DNA of 64,000 bases from JBOCEF01 sp050586345 (GCF_050586345.1 NZ_JBOCEF010000004.1:62001-126000), one strand, 5' to 3'. Numbered from the stretch's first letter, positions 1 to 7,866 are shown. Notes: generated from the sequence alone by a model not told the origin. Numbers and translations are program-made.

Positions 1-371
1 TCCGCGTCGAACCAGGACCCGACATGGGCCAGCGCGTCCCACTGGGTCGAATACTGCAGGTGCAGGATCGCGAGGTCGTCGCACACGACATCGGTCGGCC
101 CCTCGCCCGGCTCGGCGAAATGGGCGTTGAAGAAGGGCCGGTCGTCCAGCGAGGTCGGCTTCAGCACCGGCGGGTGGCGGCGCTTGTTCAAAAGGTTCCC
201 CCCCGGCTTGTCGAGCGGCAGCGACAGGCAGAACGCCTTGCCCGCTTGCACCTCGGCCGCCGCCTGCCGGCGCTTGGCGTCGTCGATCAGGTTGAGGCGC
301 CCGAGCTGGTCATCCTCGCCCCAGTCGCCCCAGGTCGACTCCTCGGGGCGGCGCGTCCATCGCCTGGTCAT
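1..371 (-). CDS. Cyclase-family (kynurenine-formamidase-like) hydrolase, 3' end cut by window edge
   Basis: Only the first 123 codons are present; the rest lies left of the window. The product begins MTRRWTRRPEESTWGDWGED and continues DDQLGRLNLID, the N-terminal WG-x-DxxGxxN signature of PF04199 cyclase-family hydrolases. Near the cut it reads STQWDALAHVGSW, the likely metal-binding segment, in the Q-x-D-x3-H form rather than the H-x3-H-x-D form of bacterial kynurenine formamidase. The ATG at 371 follows a GGGAGG ribosome site by about 8 bases. No signal peptide is visible, unlike the second family member at 10349-11320. The substrate is unknown; relatives include formamidases and carboxylic-ester or lactone hydrolases. 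It is read away from the paa operon end and shares its direction. Confidence 0.8.
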   Translation of the reverse strand, partial: MTRRWTRRPEESTWGDWGEDDQLGRLNLIDDAKRRQAAAEVQAGKAFCLSLPLDKPGGNLLNKRRHPPVLKPTSLDDRPFFNAHFAEPGEGPTDVVCDDLAILHLQYSTQWDALAHVGSWFDA

Positions 372-773
372 CGTCTTTCTCCCTCCCAGGATGCGGCGGG
401 TCTTGGACGCCCGCCTGCTTCGTCTGACAATCTTGCCCGCCAATCTCGCCCGGGCGCGCGCGGAAATCCACCGCCGCGCGCGGGCGGCGGTGCAGAACCT
501 GTGAAGCGGAGGGAGAGGCCCCGGGGCCCCGCGGGCGCGTGAGGGCGCGCTCCGCGGGGCGACGGCGGGGGAGGCCGCATGCGCGCCGGGCCGCGAGGGA
601 AGGGCCGGACGCGCGGCGGCGGGGCGCCCCGGGAAGGGAGACGCCCCGCCGCCTGCGATGGGGGGGTATGGGGCCGAGGGAAGCCCCGCCCCCGCCGTAT
701 CAGCGACCGCGCCCCGGGGCGCGCGGCCGTGTCTTGTCTCGTCAGGCGCGCGGCGGGCGCGCCCGGCGCGGGG
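372..773. other. Intergenic 402 bases with one long hairpin
   Basis: I find no believable gene here; the open frames crossing it are rich in Arg, Pro and Gly with no domain. It contains a hairpin with 12-base arms at 615-626 and 642-653 (GGCGGCGGGGCG and its complement) around a 15-base loop. It lies downstream of paaE on the minus strand and could end or stabilise the paa transcript, but there is no T-tract. Confidence 0.5.
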
Positions 774-1856
774 TCAGTGCGCGTCGAATTCCAGCACCAG
801 CCGGTCCGAGACCGGGCGGCACTGGCAGGTCAGCACCAGCCCGTCGCGGACCTCGTGATCCTCGAGCGCCCAGTTCTGCGCCATCTCGGCCTCGCCCTCG
901 ACCACGCGGGCCACGCAGGTGGCGCAGACGCCCGCCTTGCACGACCAGGGCGCGTCCACGCCCGCCTCGCGCGCGCTGTCCAGCACGTTGGCGCCCTGGC
1001 GCGGCATCCGGAACCGGGTCTCGGCCCCATCGGCGCGGACCACCACCTCGGCCATGTCGCCCGCGGCCCGGGCCGCTTCCGCGGCGGCGGCGGCGGCGGC
1101 CTTCGCGGCGCGGCCCTGCTGCGGGGCGCCGAACATCTCCATGTGGATCGCGTCCTTCGCCATCCCGGCGCCTTCCAGCGCCCCGCGGACCTCTTTCATC
1201 ATGCCTTCCGGCCCGCAGATGAAGGCGCCCGCGGCGTGCTCCACGTCCACCCACGCCCCGAACAGCGCCCGGCATTTCTCCGCGTCGATGCGGCCCGAGA
1301 ACAGGTCGATCTCCTGCCCCTCGCCCGAGAACACGTGGATCACCGACAGCCGCGCCATGTAGCGGTCCTTCAGCGCCCCGAGTTCGCTGCGGAACATCAC
1401 CGAGGCCTGCGCCCGGTTGCCATAGACCAGCGTGAACCGCGCCTCCGGGTCCCCGGCCAGGATCGCCTTGGCGATGGCGAGGATCGGGGTGATCCCGGAC
1501 CCGGCCGCGAAGCCGAGCCAGGACCCGCCCGCCGGCGCCTCGGGCGCGTGGAAGCGCCCCTCGGGCACGCCGGCCTCGAGCACGTCGCCGACCTTCAGAT
1601 CACCGTTGATGAGCGAGGAGAACGCGCCCCCCGTCACCCGCTTGACGCCGATCTTCAGCCCCTCGCCCGGCCCGGCGCAGATGGAATAGGAGCGGCGCAG
1701 CTCCTCGCCGTCGAAATCGCGGCGGAAGGTCAGGTGCTGGCCGGGCAGGAAGGCGAAGCGCCCCTCCTCTCCGGCGGGCGGGGCCAGGGTGACGGCCACG
1801 CTGTCGGCGGTGTCGCGGTCGATCGCGGTCACGGTCAGCGGAATGAAGTCCTGCAT
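774..1856 (-). CDS. paaE: Phenylacetyl-CoA epoxidase reductase subunit PaaE
   Basis: This 360-residue protein passes electrons from NADPH through FAD and a [2Fe-2S] cluster to the PaaABC(D) diiron epoxidase, which makes 1,2-epoxyphenylacetyl-CoA in aerobic phenylacetate breakdown. The N-terminal half is a ferredoxin-NADP reductase module with the FAD motif RRSYSIC near residue 54, the nucleotide motif GSGITP near 119 and CGPEGMM near 213. An alanine-rich linker at about 245-265 leads to a plant-type ferredoxin domain with CKAGVCATC near 307 and a fourth Cys in LTCQC near 345. The order reductase then ferredoxin is the PaaE arrangement. It is the last gene of paaA-x-BCDE and starts 10 bases after paaD. 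Confidence 0.95.
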   Translation of the reverse strand: MQDFIPLTVTAIDRDTADSVAVTLAPPAGEEGRFAFLPGQHLTFRRDFDGEELRRSYSICAGPGEGLKIGVKRVTGGAFSSLINGDLKVGDVLEAGVPEGRFHAPEAPAGGSWLGFAAGSGITPILAIAKAILAGDPEARFTLVYGNRAQASVMFRSELGALKDRYMARLSVIHVFSGEGQEIDLFSGRIDAEKCRALFGAWVDVEHAAGAFICGPEGMMKEVRGALEGAGMAKDAIHMEMFGAPQQGRAAKAAAAAAAEAARAAGDMAEVVVRADGAETRFRMPRQGANVLDSAREAGVDAPWSCKAGVCATCVARVVEGEAEMAQNWALEDHEVRDGLVLTCQCRPVSDRLVLEFDAH

Positions 1857-1866
1857 GGCGCGTCCC

Positions 1867-2349
1867 TCAGATGGCTTTGAAATAGTCGTAAGGTTCCAGG
1901 CAGTCCCGGCAGCGGAACTGCGCCTTGCACGGGGTCGACCCGCGGGCCGAGATCAGCTCTCCCGCCCCGCCGCAGCGGGGGCAGGCCGGCGCCTGCGCGG
2001 TCAGCGACCCGGCGCACATCGCGGCGCCGCCCACGGGGGGGGCGATGCCGTATGCGCGCAGGTCCTCGCGCCCCTTGGGCGTGATCCAGTCGGTGGTCCA
2101 GGGCGGGGACATGCGCCGGTTGATGCGCACGTCCGACAGGCCCTTCCCGCGCAGGTGCGTCTCCAGCTCCATCTCGATGATGGCGGTGGCCGGGCACCCG
2201 GAATAGGTCGGCGTGACGTCGACCACCAGCGTGTCGCCGTCCCAGTCCGCGCCCCGCACGATGCCGAGATCGACGAGGGAGACCGCCGGGATCTCGGGGT
2301 CCGGGACCTCGGCGATCCAGCCGTTCACGATGTCCATGTCCGGGCGCAT
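1867..2349 (-). CDS. paaD: Phenylacetyl-CoA epoxidase maturation factor PaaD
   Basis: The 160-residue product matches PaaD, a SufT/MIP18-like protein needed for assembly or activity of the PaaABCE multicomponent epoxidase. The N-terminal part reads WIAEVPDPEIPAVSLVDLGI and later TPTYSGCPA, the hallmark of the DUF59/MIP18 fold with its reactive cysteine. The C-terminus carries a zinc-ribbon-like set, CPRCGG followed by CRDC, typical of PaaD. The ATG at 2349 was chosen because upstream codons belong to the reading shadow of paaC; a second Met (MDIVNGW) at 2337 is possible. It begins 5 bases after the paaC stop, so translational coupling is likely. Confidence 0.93.
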   Translation of the reverse strand: MRPDMDIVNGWIAEVPDPEIPAVSLVDLGIVRGADWDGDTLVVDVTPTYSGCPATAIIEMELETHLRGKGLSDVRINRRMSPPWTTDWITPKGREDLRAYGIAPPVGGAAMCAGSLTAQAPACPRCGGAGELISARGSTPCKAQFRCRDCLEPYDYFKAI

Positions 2350-2354
2350 GACGC

Positions 2355-3197
2355 TCACCAGCTCGCGCCGGGATGGGCGCGCGGCAGGGACTGCATTTCC
2401 GAGAGGATATAGCCCATCGCCTCGGAATGCAGGCCATTGCGCCCGCCGACCCGCCGCAGCGGGCCTTCGGGGATCACCAGCCCCGCCTCGGTCAGGCTCG
2501 CCTCGGTCTCGGCCTCGAACCGCGCGCGGGTCTGTTCGGGGTCCGGGATGATCCCCTCCGCGGCCAGCGCATCGTCCAGCGCATCCGACGCCACCAGATC
2601 CGCGGTGAAGGGCCAGAGCCAGTCGAGCGCGGCCTGCATCTTCGCCTTGCTCTTCTCCGACCCGTCGCCGAGGCGGATCACCAGGTCGCGCGAGCGGTCG
2701 ATATGGTAGCGCACTTCCTTCACCGTCTTGGCGGCGATGGCGGCGACGTCCTCGTTCGCGCTCTGCTCCAGCCCCTCCTGCATCGGCAGGTGCCAGGCGT
2801 CGAACAGGTACTGGCGCATCAGGGCATGGGCGAAATCGGCGTTGGGCTGCTCGACCAGGAGCGAGTTCAGGTATTCCCGCTCCTCGCGCAGGAAGGCGAT
2901 CTCGTCCTGCGTGCGGCCCTTGCCCTCGGTCTTCGCGAACAGCTCGAACCACAGCTGGGTCTGCCCGATCAGGTCGAGGCCCATGTTCGCGAAGGCGATG
3001 TCCTCTTCCAGCACCGGCGCGCGCCCGCACCACTCGCCCGTCCGCTGCGCCAGGATCAGGGCGTTGTCGCCCATGCGCAGGCAGAAGGCGAGGAACGGGT
3101 CGGCGGGCGGCCCGGTGAAATCGGCGCGCGCGTCGCGGGCGGTGGTCCCGGGGACCAGCGGGCGCTTCTTCTCGGCGGAGGGCGCAGGGGCGCTCAT
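2355..3197 (-). CDS. paaC: Phenylacetyl-CoA epoxidase structural subunit PaaC
   Basis: PaaC is the inactive ferritin-like partner that pairs with PaaA in the epoxidase core. The 280-residue product contains the family stretch FLAFCLRMGDNALILAQRT near its start and GQTQLWFELFAKTEG and QPNADFAHALMRQYLFDAWH further on, followed by a typical helical C-terminus. It is about 30 residues longer than many PaaC proteins because of a charged N-terminal extension (MSAPAPSAEKKRPLVPGTTA). The start at 3197 overlaps the paaB stop as TGATG, which argues for this start and for coupled translation. Confidence 0.95.
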   Translation of the reverse strand: MSAPAPSAEKKRPLVPGTTARDARADFTGPPADPFLAFCLRMGDNALILAQRTGEWCGRAPVLEEDIAFANMGLDLIGQTQLWFELFAKTEGKGRTQDEIAFLREEREYLNSLLVEQPNADFAHALMRQYLFDAWHLPMQEGLEQSANEDVAAIAAKTVKEVRYHIDRSRDLVIRLGDGSEKSKAKMQAALDWLWPFTADLVASDALDDALAAEGIIPDPEQTRARFEAETEASLTEAGLVIPEGPLRRVGGRNGLHSEAMGYILSEMQSLPRAHPGASW

Positions 3198-3481
3198 CAC
3201 ATCGCCCCCACGTCTTCGGGGATGTCGAAGAAGGTCGGGTGGCGATAGATCTTGCTCTCCGACGGCTCGAACAGCTCCTCGGCCTTGTCGGGCTCGGTCG
3301 CCGCGATCTGCGCGGCGGGGACGGCCCAGATGCTCACGCCCTCGTTGCGGCGGGTATAGACGTCCCGCGCCGCCTTCAGCGCCAGCGCCGCGTCGGGCGC
3401 GTGCAGAGAGCCGACATGGCGATGCGACAGGCCGTGGCGGCCGCGGATGAAGATTTCCCAGAGGGGCCATTCCTGGCTCAT
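3197..3481 (-). CDS. paaB: Phenylacetyl-CoA epoxidase subunit PaaB
   Basis: PaaB is the small bridging subunit of the phenylacetyl-CoA epoxidase. The 94-residue product begins MSQEWPLWEIFIRGRHGLSH, the strongly conserved PaaB opening (W-x-x-[FY]-x-R-x-x-G-L-x-H), and includes NEGVSIWAVP and KIYRHPTFFDIP near the end. Its length equals that of known PaaB. It sits 37 bases after an extra secreted-protein gene that separates it from paaA, an unusual insertion in an otherwise canonical order, and it overlaps paaC by one base. Confidence 0.96.
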   Translation of the reverse strand: MSQEWPLWEIFIRGRHGLSHRHVGSLHAPDAALALKAARDVYTRRNEGVSIWAVPAAQIAATEPDKAEELFEPSESKIYRHPTFFDIPEDVGAM

Positions 3482-3518
3482 GTCGTCCTCCCAGTCTTTG
3501 TTCGGTCAGCCGCGCAGG

Positions 3519-3875
3519 TCAGCAGCTGCAATGCAGTCCAAGGTCGATATCCCCGTCGGGGCAGGAGATTTCCTGCCGCGGGAACCCGAAGATCGTGTCG
3601 GCGAATTCCGCCCGGAAGCCGCCATTGGCCCAGCACCAGCGGCCCTCGCCGAATTCAGCGTGGTACGCGTCGCAGGATTTGCCGAGATAGAGCGTCTCGC
3701 GCCCATCCGTGACCCGGCTGTTCGCGCCCCCTTCGAAGAAGCGCACCACCCGGTCGCGGCTGGTCAGCGCGTATCCCGACGGGTTGCAAACCGCCTCCCA
3801 GGCGTGGTTCTGCGAAACGTACTGGCCCGCGGCCGGCCCCGCCGCCAGGATGGCGACGAGGGCGAGCGCCCGCAT
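3519..3875 (-). CDS. Small secreted cysteine-rich protein inside the paa operon
   Basis: I do not recognise a named family. The 118-residue product starts with a clear signal peptide (MRALALVAILAAGPAAG, cleavage probably after AAG), so the mature part of about 100 residues is periplasmic or secreted. It has six cysteines, in AVCNPSG, KSCDAY, RWCWAN, ISCPDG and HCSC, which would allow three disulfides. Its ATG at 3875 overlaps the paaA stop as TGATG, so it should be translated together with paaA, while paaABC work in the cytoplasm. Codon use looks like that of its neighbours, with strong G/C third positions. Its role in phenylacetate metabolism, if any, is unknown. Confidence 0.8.
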   Translation of the reverse strand: MRALALVAILAAGPAAGQYVSQNHAWEAVCNPSGYALTSRDRVVRFFEGGANSRVTDGRETLYLGKSCDAYHAEFGEGRWCWANGGFRAEFADTIFGFPRQEISCPDGDIDLGLHCSC

Positions 3876-4849
3876 CACTCCGCCGCCGTCTTCGCGGCCT
3901 CGTGCTTCGCGGCATGGGCCATCAGCCCCTCGCGGTACCAGTCGCCGTCGTCCCAGGCCTTGTTGCGGGCGTTGAGACGCTCGCGGTTCATGGTGCCGTT
4001 GCCCTTCAGGATCGCCATGAAGGCGTCCCAGTCCGGCTCGCCGAAGTCGAAGCAGCCCTTCTCCTCGTTCCAGGCCAGCTCCGGGTCCGGGACGGTCAGC
4101 CCCAGCCACGCCGCCTGCGGCGCGGTCTGGTCGACGAATTTCTGCCGCAGCTCGTCATTCGAGTTCTGCTTGATGCCCCAGCGCATCGACTGCGCCGAAT
4201 GGGTGCTGTCCTTGTCCGAGGGGCCGAACATCATCAGCGACGGCCACCACCAGCGGTTCAGCGCGTCCTGCGCCATGGCCTTCTGCTTCTCGGTCCCGTG
4301 GGCGAGGGCGCGCATGATGTCGAAGCCCTGGCGCTGGTGGAAGCTCTCCTCCTTGCAAATCCGCACCATGGCCCGCCCATAGGGGCCGTAGGAGCAGCGC
4401 TGCAGCGGCACCTGGTTCATGATCGCCGCGCCGTCGACCAGCCAGCCGATGGCGCCCACGTCGGCCCAGGTCAGCGTCGGCTCGTTGAAGATCGAGGAGT
4501 ACTTGGCCTTGCCGGTCAGCAGCTGCTCGGTCAGCTGGTCGCGGGAAATCCCCAGCGTCTCGGCGGCGCAATAGAGGTAAAGGCCATGCCCCGCCTCGTC
4601 CTGCACCTTGGCCAGCAGGATCGCCTTGCGCTGCAAGGACGGCGCGCGGGTGATCCAGTTGCCCTCGGGCGCCTGCCCGACGACTTCCGAATGCGCGTGC
4701 TGGGAGATCTGGCGCACCAGCGTCTTGCGATACCCGGCGGGCATCCAGTCGCGCGGCTCGATCTGCACGTTGCGGTCGATCCGCTCCTGGAAGGCCTGCT
4801 CCTCGGGCCCGCCCTCGGCGGCGCCGGTCTCAACCAACTGTGCGTACAT
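3875..4849 (-). CDS. paaA: Phenylacetyl-CoA epoxidase catalytic subunit PaaA
   Basis: PaaA holds the diiron centre that epoxidises the aromatic ring of phenylacetyl-CoA. The 324-residue product from MYAQLVETG contains ISQHAHSEVVGQAPEGNW, KVQDEAGHGLYLYCAAE (EAGH iron ligands) and RICKEESFHQRQGFDI (E-E-x-x-H ligands), then RWWWPSLMMFGPSDKDS. All are PaaA hallmarks. An in-frame ATG 24 codons upstream exists, but 4849 has a good ribosome site (GGGAGGGAC) and matches the family start. It is the first gene of the paa operon, downstream of the dyad at 4916-4953. Confidence 0.97.
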   Translation of the reverse strand: MYAQLVETGAAEGGPEEQAFQERIDRNVQIEPRDWMPAGYRKTLVRQISQHAHSEVVGQAPEGNWITRAPSLQRKAILLAKVQDEAGHGLYLYCAAETLGISRDQLTEQLLTGKAKYSSIFNEPTLTWADVGAIGWLVDGAAIMNQVPLQRCSYGPYGRAMVRICKEESFHQRQGFDIMRALAHGTEKQKAMAQDALNRWWWPSLMMFGPSDKDSTHSAQSMRWGIKQNSNDELRQKFVDQTAPQAAWLGLTVPDPELAWNEEKGCFDFGEPDWDAFMAILKGNGTMNRERLNARNKAWDDGDWYREGLMAHAAKHEAAKTAAE

Positions 4850-4915
4850 GTCTCGAGTCCCTCCCAAAGGAATCGGGCCCACGGAATCGGGGCTGCGTGC
4901 CGTTGCAGCGTTATA

Positions 4916-4953
4916 TGTCACAGATTTCGGGATGCATCAATATTTCTGTGACA
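4916..4953 (-). promoter_or_regulatory. 38-bp interrupted dyad, probable operator/promoter of the paa operon
   Basis: The 9-base arms TGTCACAGA (4916-4924) and TCTGTGACA (4945-4953) are perfect inverted repeats, and the palindrome GATGCATC (4931-4938) shares exactly the same centre. On the minus strand a possible promoter TTGATG-17-CATATA overlaps the dyad about 70 bases ahead of paaA. With paaX next door, a PaaX operator is the obvious reading, but the site does not look like the E. coli PaaX box and another regulator is possible. Confidence 0.6.
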
Positions 4954-4988
4954 CGTTAAGACCTGCGCGCTCCCGCTTCGGGCCGCGC

Positions 4989-5849
4989 TCAGCCCCGCAA
5001 CGGGGCGAGGCGGGCGTCCATTTCCGCGGGGTCGGGGCGCAGCGGGCGGCCATCCTCGCCCGTGAACCGCCGCGCCGCCTCGGCCTCGGCCGAGGGCGTC
5101 AGCGCCAGGTAGAGCCGCGCGAACAGCCGCCGCGCCTCCGGCCCCGGCCAGCCTGCGGGCAGCAGGCCCAGCGGCAGCACCGGGTCGGCCAGCGCGATCT
5201 CGCGCCAGGCGTGGACCAGCAGCAGCCGCAGCGCGAGCGCGTCGCGCCCCGGCATCGGCCGCGCCGCCAGCCGGTCCTCCAGCGGCGCGAAGGCTTCGAG
5301 GAACCGCGTCATCGCCGCCGAAAGCTCCTCCAGCGGCCAGGCCGCGGCGGCCAGCTCCGCCAGGTCGTCGGTGCATTCGGCCCGGAACAGCGGCGCGACG
5401 TCGGGCGCCGGTCCCCCGCGGTCGGGCGCGAGGGCGAGATGCGGGCGCGGGATGCCGAAGCGCCGCCGCTGCAGCTTCGCGGCCAGCGCCTCGCGCCCCG
5501 CGCCCTGGGGCAGCGGGACCAGCAGCCAGCCCTTCATCGGCGGCGGATCGGCGGGGGCGTAGATCAGGCGGGTGGCGCGGGCGAACTCCGCCTCGCCCGA
5601 GCGGGTCAGGCGGTACATCGACCGGCGCCCGATCTTCTCCCCCTCGATCCGCCCCGAGGACACGAGGCGCGACACCGCCGTGCGCACCCGGCTGTCGGAC
5701 AGGCCCAGCGGGGCGCAGGCCTCGACGATCTCGCCCATCCACAGCCGCCCGCCGCGCGGGGCGGCGACGTCGCCGTAAAGCGTCACCACGAAGGCCCCGG
5801 CCCGGATGGGCCAGGCGCTCAGCAGCTTCTCGGCGAGGGCGGCTTGCAT
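4989..5849 (-). CDS. paaX: PaaX-family transcriptional repressor of phenylacetate catabolism
   Basis: PaaX represses paa genes and releases DNA when phenylacetyl-CoA binds. The 286-residue product has the family layout: an N-terminal winged-helix part (IRAGAFVVTLYGDVAAPRGG, then LGLSDSRVRTAVSRLVSSG and RRSMYRLT), a central segment and a C-terminal helical part with LLVHAWREIALADPVLP. It lies directly upstream of paaA on the same strand with 139 bases between, so it may respond to the same signals. The central dyad at 4916-4953 is a likely target. Confidence 0.92.
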   Translation of the reverse strand: MQAALAEKLLSAWPIRAGAFVVTLYGDVAAPRGGRLWMGEIVEACAPLGLSDSRVRTAVSRLVSSGRIEGEKIGRRSMYRLTRSGEAEFARATRLIYAPADPPPMKGWLLVPLPQGAGREALAAKLQRRRFGIPRPHLALAPDRGGPAPDVAPLFRAECTDDLAELAAAAWPLEELSAAMTRFLEAFAPLEDRLAARPMPGRDALALRLLLVHAWREIALADPVLPLGLLPAGWPGPEARRLFARLYLALTPSAEAEAARRFTGEDGRPLRPDPAEMDARLAPLRG

Positions 5850-5962
5850 CGGATCAGCCTTCGGTCAGGAACGGGGGAGGAGAGGGCCGGGCGGGGGGGG
5901 GTGGGCGCCGCCGCGGCCGGACCCGGCGCAGCGCCGGTCCCGCCCCGCGGCGCCGCCCCGCC

Positions 5963-6310
5963 TCAGCCCTCCAGCAGCGCCAGCACGGCCTCGGGCGGGC
6001 GGCCCAGCGCGGCGCGGCCATTGGCGAAGACCACCGGCCGCTCGATCAGCTTCGGCGTCGCGGACATGGCTTCGGCCAGCGCGGGCCCGTCCACGTCATC
6101 GAGCCCCTGCGCCTTCCACTCCGCCTCTTTCCGGCGGGCCATGTCGCGCAGGCTCAGCCCCGCCGCCTCGGCCGCCGCCGTGATCTCCGCCGCCGAGGGC
6201 GCATCCTCGAGATACTTGCGCACCACCGGCGCGATCCCCCGCGCCTCCAGCAAGGCCAGCGTCTCGCGCGATTTCGAGCAGCGCGGGTTGTGCCAGATCA
6301 CCACGTCCAT
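5963..6310 (-). CDS. arsC: ArsC-family arsenate reductase
   Basis: The 115-residue product begins MDVVIWHNPRCSKSRETLAL, the ArsC/Spx thioredoxin-fold opening with the single reactive Cys of NPRCSKS. Later it has TPKLIERPVVFANGRAALGRP, the conserved substrate-side segment of glutaredoxin-dependent arsenate reductases. The start at 6310 follows AAGGAGAGACCC, a good ribosome site; an upstream in-frame Met adds five residues. It follows the hydroxypyruvate isomerase gene by 11 bases and is probably cotranscribed, although no other arsenic gene is nearby. A general redox role like that of YffB is an alternative. Confidence 0.88.
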   Translation of the reverse strand: MDVVIWHNPRCSKSRETLALLEARGIAPVVRKYLEDAPSAAEITAAAEAAGLSLRDMARRKEAEWKAQGLDDVDGPALAEAMSATPKLIERPVVFANGRAALGRPPEAVLALLEG

Positions 6311-6321
6311 GGGTCTCTCCT

Positions 6322-7110
6322 TCAAGCCAATGCGGCGCGCAGGGCGGGGAGCCAGTCCAACGCCCCCGCCCCCGGCGCGCCGGGGATGTATTCCGCCGCC
6401 GCCGCGCCGCCATAGCCCGCATCGCGGATCGCGCGCAGCACGGCGCCGACATGGATCTCGCCGCCCGAGAGGTCGGCGGCGGGCGCGCCGCGGTCCGGCA
6501 CGGCGGCGAACTGCACATGGCCCACGAGCGGGGCCAGCGCCTTGAACCGCTCCACCAGGTCTCCCTGCAGGATCTGCTGGTGATAAAGGTCGTACATCAG
6601 CTTCAGCTCGGGCCGGGCCAGCGCCTCGATCACCTCGGCGCCCTGCTCGGCGCTGCCCAGGTGATAGCGCGGGGCCTGCCGCGGGTTCAGCGGCTCGATC
6701 AGCACCATCCGCCCGCCCTCGGCCGCCCGGTCGCAGGCGTGGGAGAGCGCGTCGCGATAGGCCGCATCCGCCGCCGGGCCGCCATCGGTCTCTCCGGCCA
6801 TGACGTGGACGGCGCGGGCGCCGATGGCCTCGGCATAGGCGAAGGCGCGGTCGATGGCCGCGCGCGCCTCGGCGCCGTAGCCCGGCACGGCGGCGAAGCC
6901 GAGCGCGCAGGGCCCGGTCCCCAGCGGCGTGTTCAGCCCCAGCGCCGGGATCCCGGCGGCGCGCAGGGCGGCGGCGGTCTCCTCGGCGGGCGTGTCATAG
7001 GGGAACTGGAACTCCACCGCGTCGAACCCGTCCGCCGCGGCGGCGGCGATGGCGTCCGTCAGCGGGCGGTCCCGGTACATCAGGCCCAGGTTGGCGGCGA
7101 TCACGGTCAT
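6322..7110 (-). CDS. Hydroxypyruvate isomerase-family TIM-barrel protein
   Basis: The 262-residue product resembles Hyi/OtnI isomerases of the xylose-isomerase-like TIM-barrel superfamily, which interconvert hydroxypyruvate and tartronate semialdehyde or related keto sugars. It begins MTVIAANLGLMYRDRPLTD (typical Hyi has MxRFAANLSMLFTE) and carries GFDAVEFQFPYDTP, MVLIEPLNPR with the metal-binding Glu, LKLMYDLYHQQILQGDL with the D-x-Y-H-x-Q segment, and HVQFAAVPDR. All expected motifs are present. No glyoxylate or erythronate genes are adjacent, so the exact substrate is open. It is upstream of arsC on the same strand. Confidence 0.85.
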   Translation of the reverse strand: MTVIAANLGLMYRDRPLTDAIAAAAADGFDAVEFQFPYDTPAEETAAALRAAGIPALGLNTPLGTGPCALGFAAVPGYGAEARAAIDRAFAYAEAIGARAVHVMAGETDGGPAADAAYRDALSHACDRAAEGGRMVLIEPLNPRQAPRYHLGSAEQGAEVIEALARPELKLMYDLYHQQILQGDLVERFKALAPLVGHVQFAAVPDRGAPAADLSGGEIHVGAVLRAIRDAGYGGAAAAEYIPGAPGAGALDWLPALRAALA

Positions 7111-7129
7111 CGGGCGGTCCTTCTCCCCC

Positions 7130-7183
7130 GGCCCCTTGGGCCCTCCCGGCCCCTTCGGCCCTCCTGGCCCCGCAGGCCCGGCT
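7130..7183. repeat. Three 18-bp tandem units filling the marR-hyi gap
   Basis: Three consecutive units of the form GGCCCCTTSGGCCCTCCY occupy 7130-7147, 7148-7165 and 7166-7183. Each contains an internal GGCC...GGCC inverted repeat. The array ends at the marR stop codon. Read on the plus strand it would encode collagen-like GPxGPP triplets, but no gene is supported there. Confidence 0.7.
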
Positions 7184-7719
7184 CAGCCCGCATCGCCCGC
7201 ATCGTCCAGGTTGTCGATGAACCGCCGCAGCAGGCCCGCCAGCGTCGCGGCCTCCTCCTCCGAGAACCCGTCCAGCATCTCCCGCTGCAGGCGCAGCGCG
7301 TCCACCAGCACCTCATCATGCAGGGCCGCGCCCTCCGCCGTCAGGCGGAACAGCCGCCGCCGCGCATCGGGGCCGGGGGTGCGCGACTGCACCAGCCCGC
7401 GGGCCTCGAGCCGGGCGATGGCGCGCGACACCGCCGCCTTGTCGATCCCGATCAGGTCCGCGGCCTGCGAGACCGAGCTGTCCGGCGTCCGGGTCAGCGT
7501 CACCAGCATCCGCCAGTCCATCGCCCCGATCCCGTAGCGGGCCTGGTAGATGCGCGAGATGGTGCGGGTATAGCGGTTTGCGGCGAAGACCAGCAGCACC
7601 GAGGGCGCCTCGGTGAGCGAGAGCGTCCTTCGCGCCGCCCCCGCCTCCCCCTCGGGATCGGGCGCGTCGACAAGGAACAGCGCGTCGTCCAGCGCGCCAG
7701 GTTTCGCTTTCACATTCAT
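7183..7719 (-). CDS. MarR-family transcriptional regulator
   Basis: The 178-residue product (from MNVKAKPGALDD) has a winged-helix domain of the MarR type: FAANRYTRTISRIYQARYGI, then WRMLVTLTRTPDSSVSQAADLIGIDKAAVSRAIARLEARGLV as the recognition region, and a wing RTPGPDARRRLFRLT. MarR proteins usually bind small aromatic or phenolic ligands. It faces away from the MFS transporter gene at 7976, so control of that exporter or importer through the shared 256-base gap is likely. The start at 7719 was chosen because upstream codons run into low-complexity repeats. Confidence 0.9.
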   Translation of the reverse strand: MNVKAKPGALDDALFLVDAPDPEGEAGAARRTLSLTEAPSVLLVFAANRYTRTISRIYQARYGIGAMDWRMLVTLTRTPDSSVSQAADLIGIDKAAVSRAIARLEARGLVQSRTPGPDARRRLFRLTAEGAALHDEVLVDALRLQREMLDGFSEEEAATLAGLLRRFIDNLDDAGDAG

Positions 7720-7786
7720 GCTTCGGAAGTACCGCAGCCGCGGGGCCGGGGCCACGCTTTTGTTGCCAGGTCCACACGCCTCCCCC

Positions 7787-7866
7787 TCGCACCTCCCCGC
7801 GCTCCCCCCTCGCACCTCCTCGCACTCCCCCCCTCGCACCTCCTCGCACTCCCCCCCTCGCCCCCC
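7787..7866. repeat. C-rich tandem repeat between marR and the MFS gene
   Basis: Units of 23-24 bases of the type TCGCACCTCCTCGCACTCCCC plus extra C residues occur at 7787-7809, 7810-7833 and 7834-7857, followed by a partial fourth copy. The second and third are identical. The array lies in the divergent promoter gap, so copy-number change could alter spacing of regulatory sites. Confidence 0.75.

Noticed and set aside
24..542. 172-codon plus-strand frame at the left edge
   Set aside because: It is the shadow of the minus-strand cyclase-family gene (1-371) plus Arg/Pro-rich intergenic sequence; no domain and no ribosome site.
7049..7537. Plus-strand frame with collagen-like GPxGPP repeats
   Set aside because: The repeats come from the 18-bp intergenic array at 7130-7183; the remainder is antisense to hyi and marR.
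7787..7866. C-rich repeats considered as a CRISPR-like array
   Set aside because: Units are contiguous without spacers and no cas gene is present; simple tandem repeat.
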